Source of the DNA: a virus
IMG/VR virus record: IMGVR_UViG_3300048088_000128
Coordinates: 1 to 21,402 of that record
Strand: one strand, 5' to 3'
Length of the DNA stretch: 21,402 nucleotides
Part shown: in pieces, positions 1 to 8,476 of the stretch
How positions within the stretch are numbered: position 1 is the stretch's first letter
Layout of the letters: each line of letters opens with the position of its first letter
Translations under genes and position numbers: made by a program
The notes under the pieces: model-generated
Seen by the model: the letters and a program-made list of their open reading frames with translations, nothing else
The model's database searches: none
What the model was told of the DNA's origin: nothing

Positions 1-2862
1 GATCGGCACCCGCCCATCGGTGGGCAGGCGTACCGGGTCCAGGCCGAGGATCGAGCTATCCAGCGGCAGGTAGCTGTAGGCCACCGCGTTGAACACGATG
101 GTGCTGGCGAAGGCCGGGTAGGGCTTGAATATTTTGCCCAGTTCGGTCACCGCGCTGGCGTTGTACCAGACCTGCGACTCGTTGCCCGCCGCCGTCACCA
201 TCTGGCCGAAGCGCAGATTGACCACGCCGGTCTGGTAGTTGACCGTGCCGAACACGTTGGTGCCCGAGATCGTGCCATCCGAGTTGGCCGTCACCGTGAC
301 CGTTCCGCCCGTGACCGGAGAGAACTGGATCTGCAGGCTACCAGGTACCACAGGCGCGGCCGGGATGCGGAAGGTGGCAAAGTCAACCGGGGTGCCACCT
401 TGCGTGGTCAGCATCGACAACAGGGTTAGCGTGTTGGTGCTACCCGCATTGAACGTCGTGATGGAGCAGTCGCCGGTCGCATAGTTGATGGTGCCCGCCG
501 CCGTGCCGGCGTTGGTGGACGGATTGAAGTCACAGAGCAGCGTACCCGTGCCGTTGTCGTAGTAGGTCTTGCCACCCCATCCGAATAGGACCGAACCCGG
601 CACGATGTTCTCGGCGTACTGGTACATCAGCTTCAGATTCCACGAGGTCATGGTCACCGTCTGCTGCGTCGCACTGCCTGAGGTGGTCAAGTACTCCACG
701 TCCACTGAGCCGGAGAGGTCATTGGGATAGGTGGCTGCCGCGTCGTAGTACTGGATGCCCTGTAAGACGTTCTGGTAGACCGGATCGCCGTGGGTGAAGC
801 CGATCACACCGTTGCCGATGGCGTTCTTCATGTAGCCGATCAGGCTCGATGAGAACAGCGGTTGAGCGATCTTGACGATGATGTCCGGGGTGAAGGTCGC
901 CGTGCCGGTGGCGTAGTTGACGGCGCCGTTGGTAACCGGGGTAGTGGTGCCGTCTGCGTTGTAGCGCTTCAGCACGCCCGAGCCGTCATCCTGCGCGGTC
1001 ACGTAGGGGTCGGCCTTGAAGTACTGCATCTGCGCAGGGATGTTGCTGATCAGGCTGTAATCGTTGATCAGCACATTCCATGTGACCTTGACCGAGCCAG
1101 GCACAAGATTGGTGTCAGCCACGGTCACCGACAACTTACCGTTGCCGTCGCGGGCCGGCGCGTTGAAATGTTGGGTCTTCTTGGTGCCGAGGTTGTAGTT
1201 GGCGGTGAACACCGTCCCGCTGGCCGTGATAACGTTCGGGCGCATACGCAACTCGTACTGGCCGTTGATCCAGCGCGCGAAGCCAGTGCCATCCCCGGTG
1301 AACTGCTGGGTGGCCGGATTCAGCGTAGCGGTAAAGTTGCCACCGCTACCATTCGGCCACGTCACGGTGACAGTGTTCTGCACCAGTTGCTGACCCGCTG
1401 CCGGCGTGATGAAGAAGCTCACGTAGGGTGCGAACGGGACCGTATTGGAGCGATTGAAGGTGGTGGCCGGCGATGCCCATGTAAATAGGATCGAGGACGC
1501 GTCATCCGGCAGGCTGCCCAAGGTCACGGTCACGGTGCCGGTGGCGTAATTGATCGTGCCAGCGCCCAGCGAGGGGTCCGAGCCCTTGATCGAGCCGCTG
1601 GCACCACCGCCCACATCGGTCAGGGTGTACCAGTTGCCCTGCGACATATAGGACACCGACAGACGACGCGGAGCCGGCGAGGGTACCAGCGTCATCACGA
1701 ACACATTGACCCGGTTGGTCTGGTCGATGTCAATGGCGGCGGTGTTCTGCGGCAGGATCGGTACACCGGCAGGCATCCACGACAAGGTAACGCTGCCCGA
1801 GGTGCCAATCGACTGCGCAACGGTGATCAAGTTGGTCGTGTAGGTCACCGTGCCGACGATCACGCCCGTGGCGGTGACAATCAGGTTGCCCATGCCATCG
1901 TCCGAGGCCGGGCCGAGTACCAAGGTGCCAGGCTTGATAGCGGTCGGCACGTAGATTGTCTGCGCTGCCCCAGTCACCGTCACGGTCTCCGACTGGGTGT
2001 TCGTGCCGGACTGCACGGCTGGATTTGTGGTGCCCGCCGCGCTCAAATTGGTCAGTGGGGTCTGCTGCTGCGAACTTGGCACCAGTTGCGAAAAGATCGA
2101 GGCTGCCTGTATCGAAATGTCGCCCGGATTGGCCGGCGCGGTGACCGGTGCGATCCCGTAATAGTTGGCGGCGTTGGCTACCTGCGTGTCGCGGCAGATG
2201 CAGCCCGCCGACGAGCCAAGGTCCAGCGGTGAGGCATCAGGGCCGGTGAAGGTGTACAGCAACTGCGACGAGATCGTGCAGGTCACCATCACCGCCGTGA
2301 ACGTCGTCGAGGTGTTGCCCACCAATACGGTGAACTGGCGGGTGTTGGTGGTGACGGTCTGAACCCGCACGAACTGCGAGAACTCTGTAGGCTTGCCTTC
2401 ATCCTGGATCAGTACCAGGCTTTGCCCGACCTTGGGAAGCGCATCGCCAACCTTCAGCAAAAGCTGAATTGAACGCTGTCCGGCAAGTTGGATACCCAGC
2501 ACCTGTCCCGGCCATTTCACGCTCTTGGCCAGGTAGCTCTGGATATTGTTGGCAGCGGCGAGGCGCTGGTCGTACCACGACTTGGTGGTGAACATCGTCA
2601 CGCTCACAGCCGGGTCAGCCGGCTCCTTGAGCACAATGGCATGCGCGCCGAGGTAACTGTCCGTGCCGGTCACCTGCACCGAGGGGTATGCCTTGCGCAG
2701 CCCGATACGGCCGTAGACCCGATCCAATTCCGACACGTCCGGGAACAGGTTGTTCGATACCCCGTCCACAACCTCGTTCGCCGTGATTTTTCCGCCACCA
2801 TTGTCGGTGTCGAGCAGGACTTCGGACTGCATTAGCTTGATGTCACCCGATTGGATGGGCAT
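1..2862 (-). CDS. Giant beta-rich phage tail protein (C-terminus off the left edge)
   Basis: The frame is open for 954 codons from the ATG at 2862 to the window edge, so the C-terminus is missing. It starts MPIQSGDIKL, 3 bases after the preceding tail gene, with GGAG upstream. The sequence is rich in Thr, Gly, Val and Asn with alternating hydrophobic residues, as expected of stacked beta domains. A motif of form G-[TA]-[VI]-[NT]-Y-x-T-[GN] recurs at about residues 337, 435, 646, 790 and 872, several times preceded by a PGS/PGT turn and a DDGxGxL-like segment. The visible end reads LDPVRLPTDGRVPI, a segment I associate with siphophage tail-tip or fibre proteins. Its place after tape measure and Dit-like genes fits a central tip, hub or fibre protein that contacts the host surface (inference). 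No enzyme motif was recognised. Confidence 0.85.
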   Translation of the reverse strand, partial: MPIQSGDIKLMQSEVLLDTDNGGGKITANEVVDGVSNNLFPDVSELDRVYGRIGLRKAYPSVQVTGTDSYLGAHAIVLKEPADPAVSVTMFTTKSWYDQRLAAANNIQSYLAKSVKWPGQVLGIQLAGQRSIQLLLKVGDALPKVGQSLVLIQDEGKPTEFSQFVRVQTVTTNTRQFTVLVGNTSTTFTAVMVTCTISSQLLYTFTGPDASPLDLGSSAGCICRDTQVANAANYYGIAPVTAPANPGDISIQAASIFSQLVPSSQQQTPLTNLSAAGTTNPAVQSGTNTQSETVTVTGAAQTIYVPTAIKPGTLVLGPASDDGMGNLIVTATGVIVGTVTYTTNLITVAQSIGTSGSVTLSWMPAGVPILPQNTAAIDIDQTNRVNVFVMTLVPSPAPRRLSVSYMSQGNWYTLTDVGGGASGSIKGSDPSLGAGTINYATGTVTVTLGSLPDDASSILFTWASPATTFNRSNTVPFAPYVSFFITPAAGQQLVQNTVTVTWPNGSGGNFTATLNPATQQFTGDGTGFARWINGQYELRMRPNVITASGTVFTANYNLGTKKTQHFNAPARDGNGKLSVTVADTNLVPGSVKVTWNVLINDYSLISNIPAQMQYFKADPYVTAQDDGSGVLKRYNADGTTTPVTNGAVNYATGTATFTPDIIVKIAQPLFSSSLIGYMKNAIGNGVIGFTHGDPVYQNVLQGIQYYDAAATYPNDLSGSVDVEYLTTSGSATQQTVTMTSWNLKLMYQYAENIVPGSVLFGWGGKTYYDNGTGTLLCDFNPSTNAGTAAGTINYATGDCSITTFNAGSTNTLTLLSMLTTQGGTPVDFATFRIPAAPVVPGSLQIQFSPVTGGTVTVTANSDGTISGTNVFGTVNYQTGVVNLRFGQMVTAAGNESQVWYNASAVTELGKIFKPYPAFASTIVFNAVAYSYLPLDSSILGLDPVRLPTDGRVPI

Positions 2863-2865
2863 TCT

Positions 2866-3264
2866 TTAAATCTCCATGAGTCGCAGGGTGACAAGGAACC
2901 AGTCGCCATCAACCACGTCGCTGTAATGCACAACGGGCTTGGCTTCGACCCCTGCGCCGTCCTGATGTCGGAAGATCACGGTGCGAGCCTGCCCGCGCAG
3001 TGTAAGAGTCATCTGCTGCCCTGCGACTGCGGCCCAATTTCGCAATTGATCCTTCGTCGCCCCATTCATCCAGGCGCTCGAATCGTCTTCGGGCTCAAGC
3101 GTGATCGGGCGGCCGGCGAGCCGCGTGGCGCTGCTCACGATGAGCGCCCCCGTGAGGGTCCGCTGCACGGTCTGCTCGACCGGGTGCCAATTGTTTTCGT
3201 CGGACCAGTACAGGTCCGGATGCAGATCGATGGATGTGGCGCCTACCGCCAGGGTGATGCTCAT
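2866..3264 (-). CDS. Minor tail protein, distal-tail/gpM-like
   Basis: This 132-residue protein starts at an ATG overlapping the tape measure stop by 4 bases (ATGA), so it is translationally coupled, and ends 3 bases before the giant tail gene. It has no signal peptide or membrane segment. The body has alternating beta-type strands and a segment GRPITLEPEDDSSAWM followed by a helix (KDQLRNWAAV), a pattern seen in small distal tail or minor tail proteins coded just after the tape measure in siphophages. By position it matches lambda gpM, which sits where the tail tip meets the tube. The family is inferred from position and fold-like features rather than a clear signature, so it could instead be another small tip protein. 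Confidence 0.7.
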   Translation of the reverse strand: MSITLAVGATSIDLHPDLYWSDENNWHPVEQTVQRTLTGALIVSSATRLAGRPITLEPEDDSSAWMNGATKDQLRNWAAVAGQQMTLTLRGQARTVIFRHQDGAGVEAKPVVHYSDVVDGDWFLVTLRLMEI

Positions 3265-6200
3265 GCGTTGGACCTCCCGGACAAGCTCTCAAGCTGCCGC
3301 ATCACGCCCGCGAGGTTGTTGGCATCCGCCTCGCTCGCGACATTGACCGCCGTGCTCTTGCCTCCGACATTGATGTTGATGGTGCGCGTCCCGGTCCCGG
3401 GTTGCGCCGTCTTCGAGCCCGGGGCGCCGGCAGCACCCTTCCCCGCCGCGGCCTGCACTGCGTCTAGGATTGACTTCGACTGGGTATATGCCGCTGTCAC
3501 GCTCGTTTGACCGGCGAGCGTGTATTGCGAGCGGTACTGCTGCATCATCTGGAAATTGGCGTCGGATGCTTGAAAGACGGCCTGTGCGGCCTTCAGGTCA
3601 TCGGCGCTGAGCGTTCCCGCCCTCTGCTTCGCCGCCAGCGACATCAACCCATCGTTCTGCGACGCGGTGACCGATCCGTTCGTGTGGCTCTTGATGCGCG
3701 ATTCCTGCGCCGCGGCATCGATGCGCTGCGAGTTTTCGGCTTCGACATTCCGGTTGCGGATTGCCTCGATTTCGAGTTGGAGTTGGCGGATCGACTGCTC
3801 ACCAGCCTGCGCCTCCAATTGTTTCGCCTTCGCGTTGCGGATCCGCAAGTCGATTTCATCCTGCTGGGCAGGTAGGAGCGGACCCTTCGCAGCCATTTCG
3901 GCGCGATCCGCCTCGATCTTTGCAAGGGTTGCTTTCGTCTCCGCATCCACGGCGGCCATGTGGTTACGCACCTGCTCGATCTCGATCTGCTTCTGTTTGA
4001 TACGCGCGTCGGCGGCGGCCCAGGTCTGCCCGTAGAGGTTCGCTTCCTGCTCCTGTGTCTTGGCGTAGGCTAGGCGCGCGCGCGTGCTTATGTCCGTCTC
4101 GGCGGCATCCTGGCGCAGAATCGCCACCTTGCGCGCGGCAGCCGATGCGGTATCGGCTAGAGCGTCGTGATACATCCCTTCCGCATAAGCGGCAGCCTCA
4201 GCCGCGTGCGCAACATCCTCGTGTGAAGCTGCGCCGAGTACTTCCTGCTGCCGCATGTGCGCAAGTTCATCGGTGGCATTCTTCGCGGCATCGCGCAGCT
4301 CGTCTAGCCTGCCGGAATTGTCTTTGTACGTCTCAAGGGCGAGTTTCCTCGCTTGCGCTTCAATTTCAGCGGCAGTCGCAGCCTGCTTGGATCGCTCCGC
4401 TTCAGCCTGCTTCTTTTCGATCAGGTCGGTGAGTGTCTTGATTTGCTCCTTCTGGTCGTCGCGCAGGCCGCCCGACGCCGCAGCTGCTGCATTCAGCGAC
4501 TCCACCTGCGCCTTCAGGTTATTCACCTCCTGCTGGCGGGCGCTCGATAGCTGCTGCAGGGCTGTGTGATCCTCTTCCGCAGCGGCAACCGCCGCACTGC
4601 GCATCTGAATCTCGTTGCCGGCCATCGTCGCCAGATGCACGGCTGCCGCACCCTCAGCCTTCTTGGCCGCCGCCAATTTTTCGGAAATGACGGTAGCCTG
4701 TTCCGCGTCCTTGTTTAGCTTCAAGTAGGCCGCCATGATCGTGTACCAGCCTGCTGCCCCGCTCGCGGCTTGATCGCCCGCCTGCACTGCGGCGGCACCC
4801 GCTTGCGTCTGCGCCTGCGCATGCTCCGTTGCGGCTGCAGCGGCGCCGCGCTGGGCCTGCGCATTGGCGTTCACCCCTGGTACCGCAGAGGCAACATCTT
4901 GCCCGGCCTGTTTTGCGGCAGTACCGGCTTTCGATTGCGCGGACGCGGCGCCGCTTGTCCCATTGGCAAGATTTTGCAACGCAAGGCCGAACTTGGCCTC
5001 CCGGTCAACAAAATCGTCCATGATCTTGCTGGCCGCCTCCTTCGCATTCTTTAACTCGCCATTGACGACGCCATCCAATAATGTGCTGATCGCCTTTATG
5101 CCCGAAAAAGCAAAGTCAAGCGGGGCAGTGATACCCATTGCGACTACGCCCGCCGCAACAGCAAGCTGACGAAGCGCCCACGTCATCGCGTCAAAGGCGC
5201 CCGTGTCACCTAGCGCCTGTGCGGATAGCGTGACTTCGTTCTTCAGGCGAGCCCACGACGCCTGGAACCCCTGCACATCGTCGGTGCCCTTGGCGATGGT
5301 CTTCGTCAGGGCGGAGGCGAGCGCCGGCAGCATGTCAGCCGCCATCACCTGTCCGCTCTCCACCATCTGCGTTAACTGCTTGACTGTGAGCCCGAGCCCG
5401 TCTGCCGCCACCTTCAGCGCGCCGGGGAGTGAGTCGCCGAGTTGCTGGCGCAACTCTTCCATCGACACGGTGCCCTTGCCCGCCATCTGCGCAAGTGCAT
5501 CCAGGGCCAGGGCGGCGCGCTCGCTACCCTGCCCCATAACGCCAGCCGTGCGTGTGATGGCGGCGAAAACGTCATCCACCACCCTCGCCTCGATCCCAGC
5601 CATCTTGGCGGAGGTCGAGAACCGGACATAGGAGTCGCTGATGTCCCCGATTGCGATGCCGGACCTGTTTGCCGTGACGCGCAAAAACTCGATCTGCCGC
5701 GCAGCCTCTTGCGCGCTGCCCGAGGTAACGGCAAGCGATCGGCGCAGTTTCTCCAACTGCACGTTCGCATCGATGAACTTCGTGGTCAGCTCGATACTGC
5801 CGTAGACTGCCGCCAACTGCCCGAACGCGCCGCTCACCAGGCGCGCGGCGCCGGATGTCTTGCCCATCGCCCCCTGCGCGTCATCGAGGGAGTCCTTCAG
5901 CGACTTGATGCGCCGTTGCGCGCCCGCAAAGGCACGGTCGAACTCGGCCCCGCTCACCGACGCATCGTTCGCCAGCATATGCAGCGCTGCGTTGACCTTG
6001 CTGATCTCGACTTCCACCGACCTTGCCGAGCGCACGCCCGTCTGCGCGAAGGCATCGTCGAGCGCCTTGCGCGCCTGCGCCGAACCCTTGACGAAATCAC
6101 TGTACTGGCGCTCGGCCGCGATCTTGGCGTCGGTGGCCGTCTTCGCCAGGCGGGCGGATTCTGCATACTGCGTCCGCTCGGCGTCCAGTTGCTCGCGCGC

Positions 6201-7070
6201 AACCGCGGCGAGGCGGTAGCGGTTATTCTGCTGGATGGTGGCGAGGCGATCTTCCTCCGCGGCGGCCTGCTTAGCGAGTTCCGCTGCGGCGGCTTCGGCC
6301 TGCCGGCGCTCGACGAGGGCGGCCTGCTGCTGCTCGACGGCCGCTGCGGTTTCCGCGAACGCCTTGCGCACGTCTGCCTGCGCCGTGGCCACGTCCTCAG
6401 ACGCGACGCCCGTTGCCTTCAGCGCGGCCTGCGCATCGTTCAGCGCCGCATTGCGCTGCGTCAGCTCCCGTGTGGTCGCCTTTACCTCGGCGTTCGCGAG
6501 TTTGCTCTGCGCGGACAACTGCTGCTCGGCATCAGTAGCGCCCTTCGTGGCCTGCTGCGCCGCGACCAGGGCGTCCTTCTTGTCGCGCAGCGCGACCTTC
6601 GCATCGAGGATCGACAGGTTGAGCGCCTGCACCTGCTGCCTGTAGTCGGCGCTCTGCTTCCCCGTGTCGTCGTATTCGAGTTTCAGGCGTGCCAGGGCGT
6701 CGCGCTTGTCGGCAATTCCGCGCTGGGCGTCGCGCACTTCCTGCTTCGCCTGCGCCTCGGCAGCCTGGAATTCCCCGGTCGTTCCGGAGAGCTCTCGCAG
6801 TTTCCCGCTCAGTTCCCCAGCGCTGTCGGCCGACTTCTTCTGCTCAGCCGCCAGTTGCTCGATCTCGTGGCGCAGATCGGAAAAGTTCTGGACGGCGGTG
6901 GCCTGGCCGGAAAGGCGGTCGAGTTCGGCCGCCAGGCGTTGAAACTCAGGCGCGGCATCACCGCCCTGCTTCGCGAGGTTGCGAACGTCGTCGGCGAGCT
7001 TCCGGATACTCTCGGCGCCATCTGTCGAAGCAGTAACCCGGAGGGATACGTCGGTGTTATTGTCTGCCAT
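3261..7070 (-). CDS. Tail length tape measure protein
   Basis: At 1269 residues this is the longest complete gene in the window, as usual for the protein that sets siphophage tail length and fills the tube lumen. Residues about 60-320 and 780-1130 are long Ala/Glu/Gln/Arg-rich helices with coiled-coil character. Residues about 430-620 match the tape measure N-terminal domain in style, with LEKLRRSLAVTSGSAQEAA, GDISDSYVRFSTSAKMAG and SMEELRQQLGDSLPGALK. A hydrophobic patch follows at about 635-670. The end carries INVGGKSTAVNV, common at tape measure C-termini. The ATG at 7070 has only a weak ribosome site (GCGGGCC). It lies 89 bases after the tube gene stop with no tail chaperone genes between. 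Identity is firm. Confidence 0.93.
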   Translation of the reverse strand: MADNNTDVSLRVTASTDGAESIRKLADDVRNLAKQGGDAAPEFQRLAAELDRLSGQATAVQNFSDLRHEIEQLAAEQKKSADSAGELSGKLRELSGTTGEFQAAEAQAKQEVRDAQRGIADKRDALARLKLEYDDTGKQSADYRQQVQALNLSILDAKVALRDKKDALVAAQQATKGATDAEQQLSAQSKLANAEVKATTRELTQRNAALNDAQAALKATGVASEDVATAQADVRKAFAETAAAVEQQQAALVERRQAEAAAAELAKQAAAEEDRLATIQQNNRYRLAAVAREQLDAERTQYAESARLAKTATDAKIAAERQYSDFVKGSAQARKALDDAFAQTGVRSARSVEVEISKVNAALHMLANDASVSGAEFDRAFAGAQRRIKSLKDSLDDAQGAMGKTSGAARLVSGAFGQLAAVYGSIELTTKFIDANVQLEKLRRSLAVTSGSAQEAARQIEFLRVTANRSGIAIGDISDSYVRFSTSAKMAGIEARVVDDVFAAITRTAGVMGQGSERAALALDALAQMAGKGTVSMEELRQQLGDSLPGALKVAADGLGLTVKQLTQMVESGQVMAADMLPALASALTKTIAKGTDDVQGFQASWARLKNEVTLSAQALGDTGAFDAMTWALRQLAVAAGVVAMGITAPLDFAFSGIKAISTLLDGVVNGELKNAKEAASKIMDDFVDREAKFGLALQNLANGTSGAASAQSKAGTAAKQAGQDVASAVPGVNANAQAQRGAAAAATEHAQAQTQAGAAAVQAGDQAASGAAGWYTIMAAYLKLNKDAEQATVISEKLAAAKKAEGAAAVHLATMAGNEIQMRSAAVAAAEEDHTALQQLSSARQQEVNNLKAQVESLNAAAAASGGLRDDQKEQIKTLTDLIEKKQAEAERSKQAATAAEIEAQARKLALETYKDNSGRLDELRDAAKNATDELAHMRQQEVLGAASHEDVAHAAEAAAYAEGMYHDALADTASAAARKVAILRQDAAETDISTRARLAYAKTQEQEANLYGQTWAAADARIKQKQIEIEQVRNHMAAVDAETKATLAKIEADRAEMAAKGPLLPAQQDEIDLRIRNAKAKQLEAQAGEQSIRQLQLEIEAIRNRNVEAENSQRIDAAAQESRIKSHTNGSVTASQNDGLMSLAAKQRAGTLSADDLKAAQAVFQASDANFQMMQQYRSQYTLAGQTSVTAAYTQSKSILDAVQAAAGKGAAGAPGSKTAQPGTGTRTININVGGKSTAVNVASEADANNLAGVMRQLESLSGRSNA

Positions 7071-7159
7071 GGCGGCCCGCAGAGAATGATGATGTAAGTG
7101 AGCGTTAGCGCCCTCACCGCGCGCCCAAGGGCGAGTGCCCCGGGCGTGCGCTTACCGCT
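7071..7159. other. Structured gap between tail tube and tape measure genes
   Basis: These 89 bases lie where most siphophages carry the tail assembly chaperone pair. No ORF of useful length is present. The gap has GC-rich inverted repeats, including cgccc/gggcg at 7122-7133 and gtgag/ctcac at 7098-7117, with no following T-run in the direction of transcription, so it is not a classic intrinsic terminator. Its right end has a short stretch (CGCCCGGGGC on the minus strand) that only weakly recalls the 18-bp repeat found in other gaps. Confidence 0.5.
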
Positions 7160-7936
7160 TTAGATCGCGGTATCCAGCAACTTCACGGTGTAGGGCTCAG
7201 ACTTGCCCGCAGGGGTCTTGAGACGGCCCGGCAGCGAGATCGTCGCGAAGTCGTTCTGCAAGAAGTCGAACGCGCTGTTTGCGGCAACGACACCTTCATA
7301 GATGTCGACGAGCACTGGCAGGTTGTCCGCAAAGTTGACGCCATCGAGACGGAAGCGCGCACGAATCTCATTGGAGGTCGAGCCACGAATCTGCGTGCCG
7401 CTGACTGCGTTGTAGGTACCGGTCACCTTGAGCGAATCGCCGTCCAGGATCGCACCGCCAACCAGGGGGCGAATCCAGCCCATGCGCCAATTGACTTCGT
7501 AATCGGTGCCAAGCACGTAGGTCACGGCACCGGCTTGGTTCTTGACTGTGAAGCCGGCCTGCGCGAAGTTCGTCTTCGACAGTTCCGACCAGCCGCCCGC
7601 CTTGGCGCCAAGATGGGCGACGGCTACCTCGTCAGTGATGGTCCCGCCCGCGGTGTTGAGAACCGAGTCGGTACCGAGCAGCGCGATCGAGAGCGAGTCC
7701 TTGTTGACTTCGGGCAGTTCGATCGTGAACTCGGTTGGCTTCGGCAGCGTGACCGTCTCGATCACCTGACCATAGGTACTGCGGCCGCGCGAAGCCAAGT
7801 CTTTGATGTCCACGGACGGCTTGATTTCAAACTTTTTGGCTTCATACGGGCCTTGGAAGGCATCGTACAGCGCGGTGGTTGGGTTATAGCGGGCGATGTA
7901 AAGATCGCCAGCGCCAAGAAATCCACGAGCAGACAT
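7160..7936 (-). CDS. Major tail tube protein (gpV-like position)
   Basis: This 258-residue protein forms the stacked rings of the tail tube. I chose the ATG at 7936 (MSARGFLGAGDLYIARYN) because GGAG sits 8 bases upstream. The in-frame GTG at 7960 has no ribosome site and lies inside a hairpin arm. The text is typical of tube proteins: KKFEIKPSVDIKDLASRG, a beta-rich centre, and an end of the form FLQNDFATISLPGRLKTPAG. Length is close to lambda gpV (246). It follows the gpU-like gene after an 80-base gap that contains a repeat and a strong hairpin, perhaps because this protein is needed in many copies. High confidence from position and composition. Confidence 0.88.
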   Translation of the reverse strand: MSARGFLGAGDLYIARYNPTTALYDAFQGPYEAKKFEIKPSVDIKDLASRGRSTYGQVIETVTLPKPTEFTIELPEVNKDSLSIALLGTDSVLNTAGGTITDEVAVAHLGAKAGGWSELSKTNFAQAGFTVKNQAGAVTYVLGTDYEVNWRMGWIRPLVGGAILDGDSLKVTGTYNAVSGTQIRGSTSNEIRARFRLDGVNFADNLPVLVDIYEGVVAANSAFDFLQNDFATISLPGRLKTPAGKSEPYTVKLLDTAI

Positions 7937-7952
7937 AGGGGTATCTCCGATA

Positions 7953-7985
7953 ATCGCCACACTGGCACGGTGGAAGTGTGGCGAT
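7953..7985 (-). promoter_or_regulatory. Strong hairpin just upstream of the tail tube ribosome site
   Basis: The arms atcgccacact (7953-7963) and agtgtggcgat (7975-7985) form a perfect 11-bp stem with an 11-base loop. In the transcript the hairpin ends a few bases before the GGAG used by the tail tube gene. No U-run follows, so it is unlikely to be an intrinsic terminator. It may shield the tube message from decay, serve as a processing site, or affect translation (inference). Confidence 0.6.
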
Positions 7986-7999
7986 CCGGGGGTCTACAC

Positions 8000-8017
8000 G
8001 CCTGCGGGGGAATTTCG
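8000..8017 (-). repeat. Post-stop intergenic repeat, copy A
   Basis: The minus strand reads CGAAATTCCCCCGCAGGC directly after the TGA of the gpU-like gene (0-base spacing). It matches 17 of 18 positions of copy B. The perfect 11-bp hairpin at 7953-7985 begins 14 bases downstream in the transcript. Confidence 0.75.
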
Positions 8018-8476
8018 TCAGGGGTTCGTCAGGTCTTCGGTGTAGAAAACCGTGATATGGATGCCGGCGAACACCATGCCGGCGCCGTCTTCGCGCGCAC
8101 CCATGACGCGCCCGCGGTAATTGAGCGCCCGCACTTTTCCGTTCAGGCGCAGCCCGTGCTTCGGCTCCCCTGAGAAAATCGCGCGCTTCAGGTCGGCGAT
8201 CATCAGGTGTGCCTTGTCGTTCGGGTTATCCGGATCGCAGAAATCATGCGACTCGAACAAATACGCCTGCTCAATACCGACGCTTGTGAGGTTGTCGTCG
8301 GTCTTCGGCGAGTCGTTCCCCTCGACCAGAATCACGCACGGCAGGTGCGCTTCTTCGTCCAGGCGGCGCTTGCCGCGGAACGTATGCGTGCCGATGTCCG
8401 TGGCGTAGCCGTTCGCCTTGGTGATCGTGGCGATACGCGCGACGAGTTCTCCCGCGATCTCGCTTGCTTTGCTCAT
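8018..8476 (-). CDS. Minor tail / tail completion protein, gpU-like
   Basis: This 152-residue protein overlaps the preceding gene by 4 bases (ATGA at 8473-8476). It starts MSKASEIAGELVARIATI and has a mixed alpha/beta layout with LPCVILVEGNDS and a beta strand HITVFYTEDL near the end. This resembles tail terminator or completion proteins that cap the tube and join it to the head. The order Z-like, U-like, tube is the same as lambda Z-U-V. Lambda gpU has 131 residues, so size is compatible. The family is assigned mainly by order and fold-like features. The stop is followed at once by repeat copy A. Confidence 0.7.
   Translation of the reverse strand: MSKASEIAGELVARIATITKANGYATDIGTHTFRGKRRLDEEAHLPCVILVEGNDSPKTDDNLTSVGIEQAYLFESHDFCDPDNPNDKAHLMIADLKRAIFSGEPKHGLRLNGKVRALNYRGRVMGAREDGAGMVFAGIHITVFYTEDLTNP

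Noticed and set aside
862-1488. A 208-codon plus-strand open frame opposite the giant tail gene
   Set aside because: It mirrors the minus-strand gene, is rich in Arg, Val and Gly, and has no motif; it is an antisense shadow.
5442-7097. A 551-codon plus-strand open frame opposite the tape measure gene
   Set aside because: It is Arg/Leu-rich and exactly antisense to the coiled-coil coding region; such long shadows are expected there.
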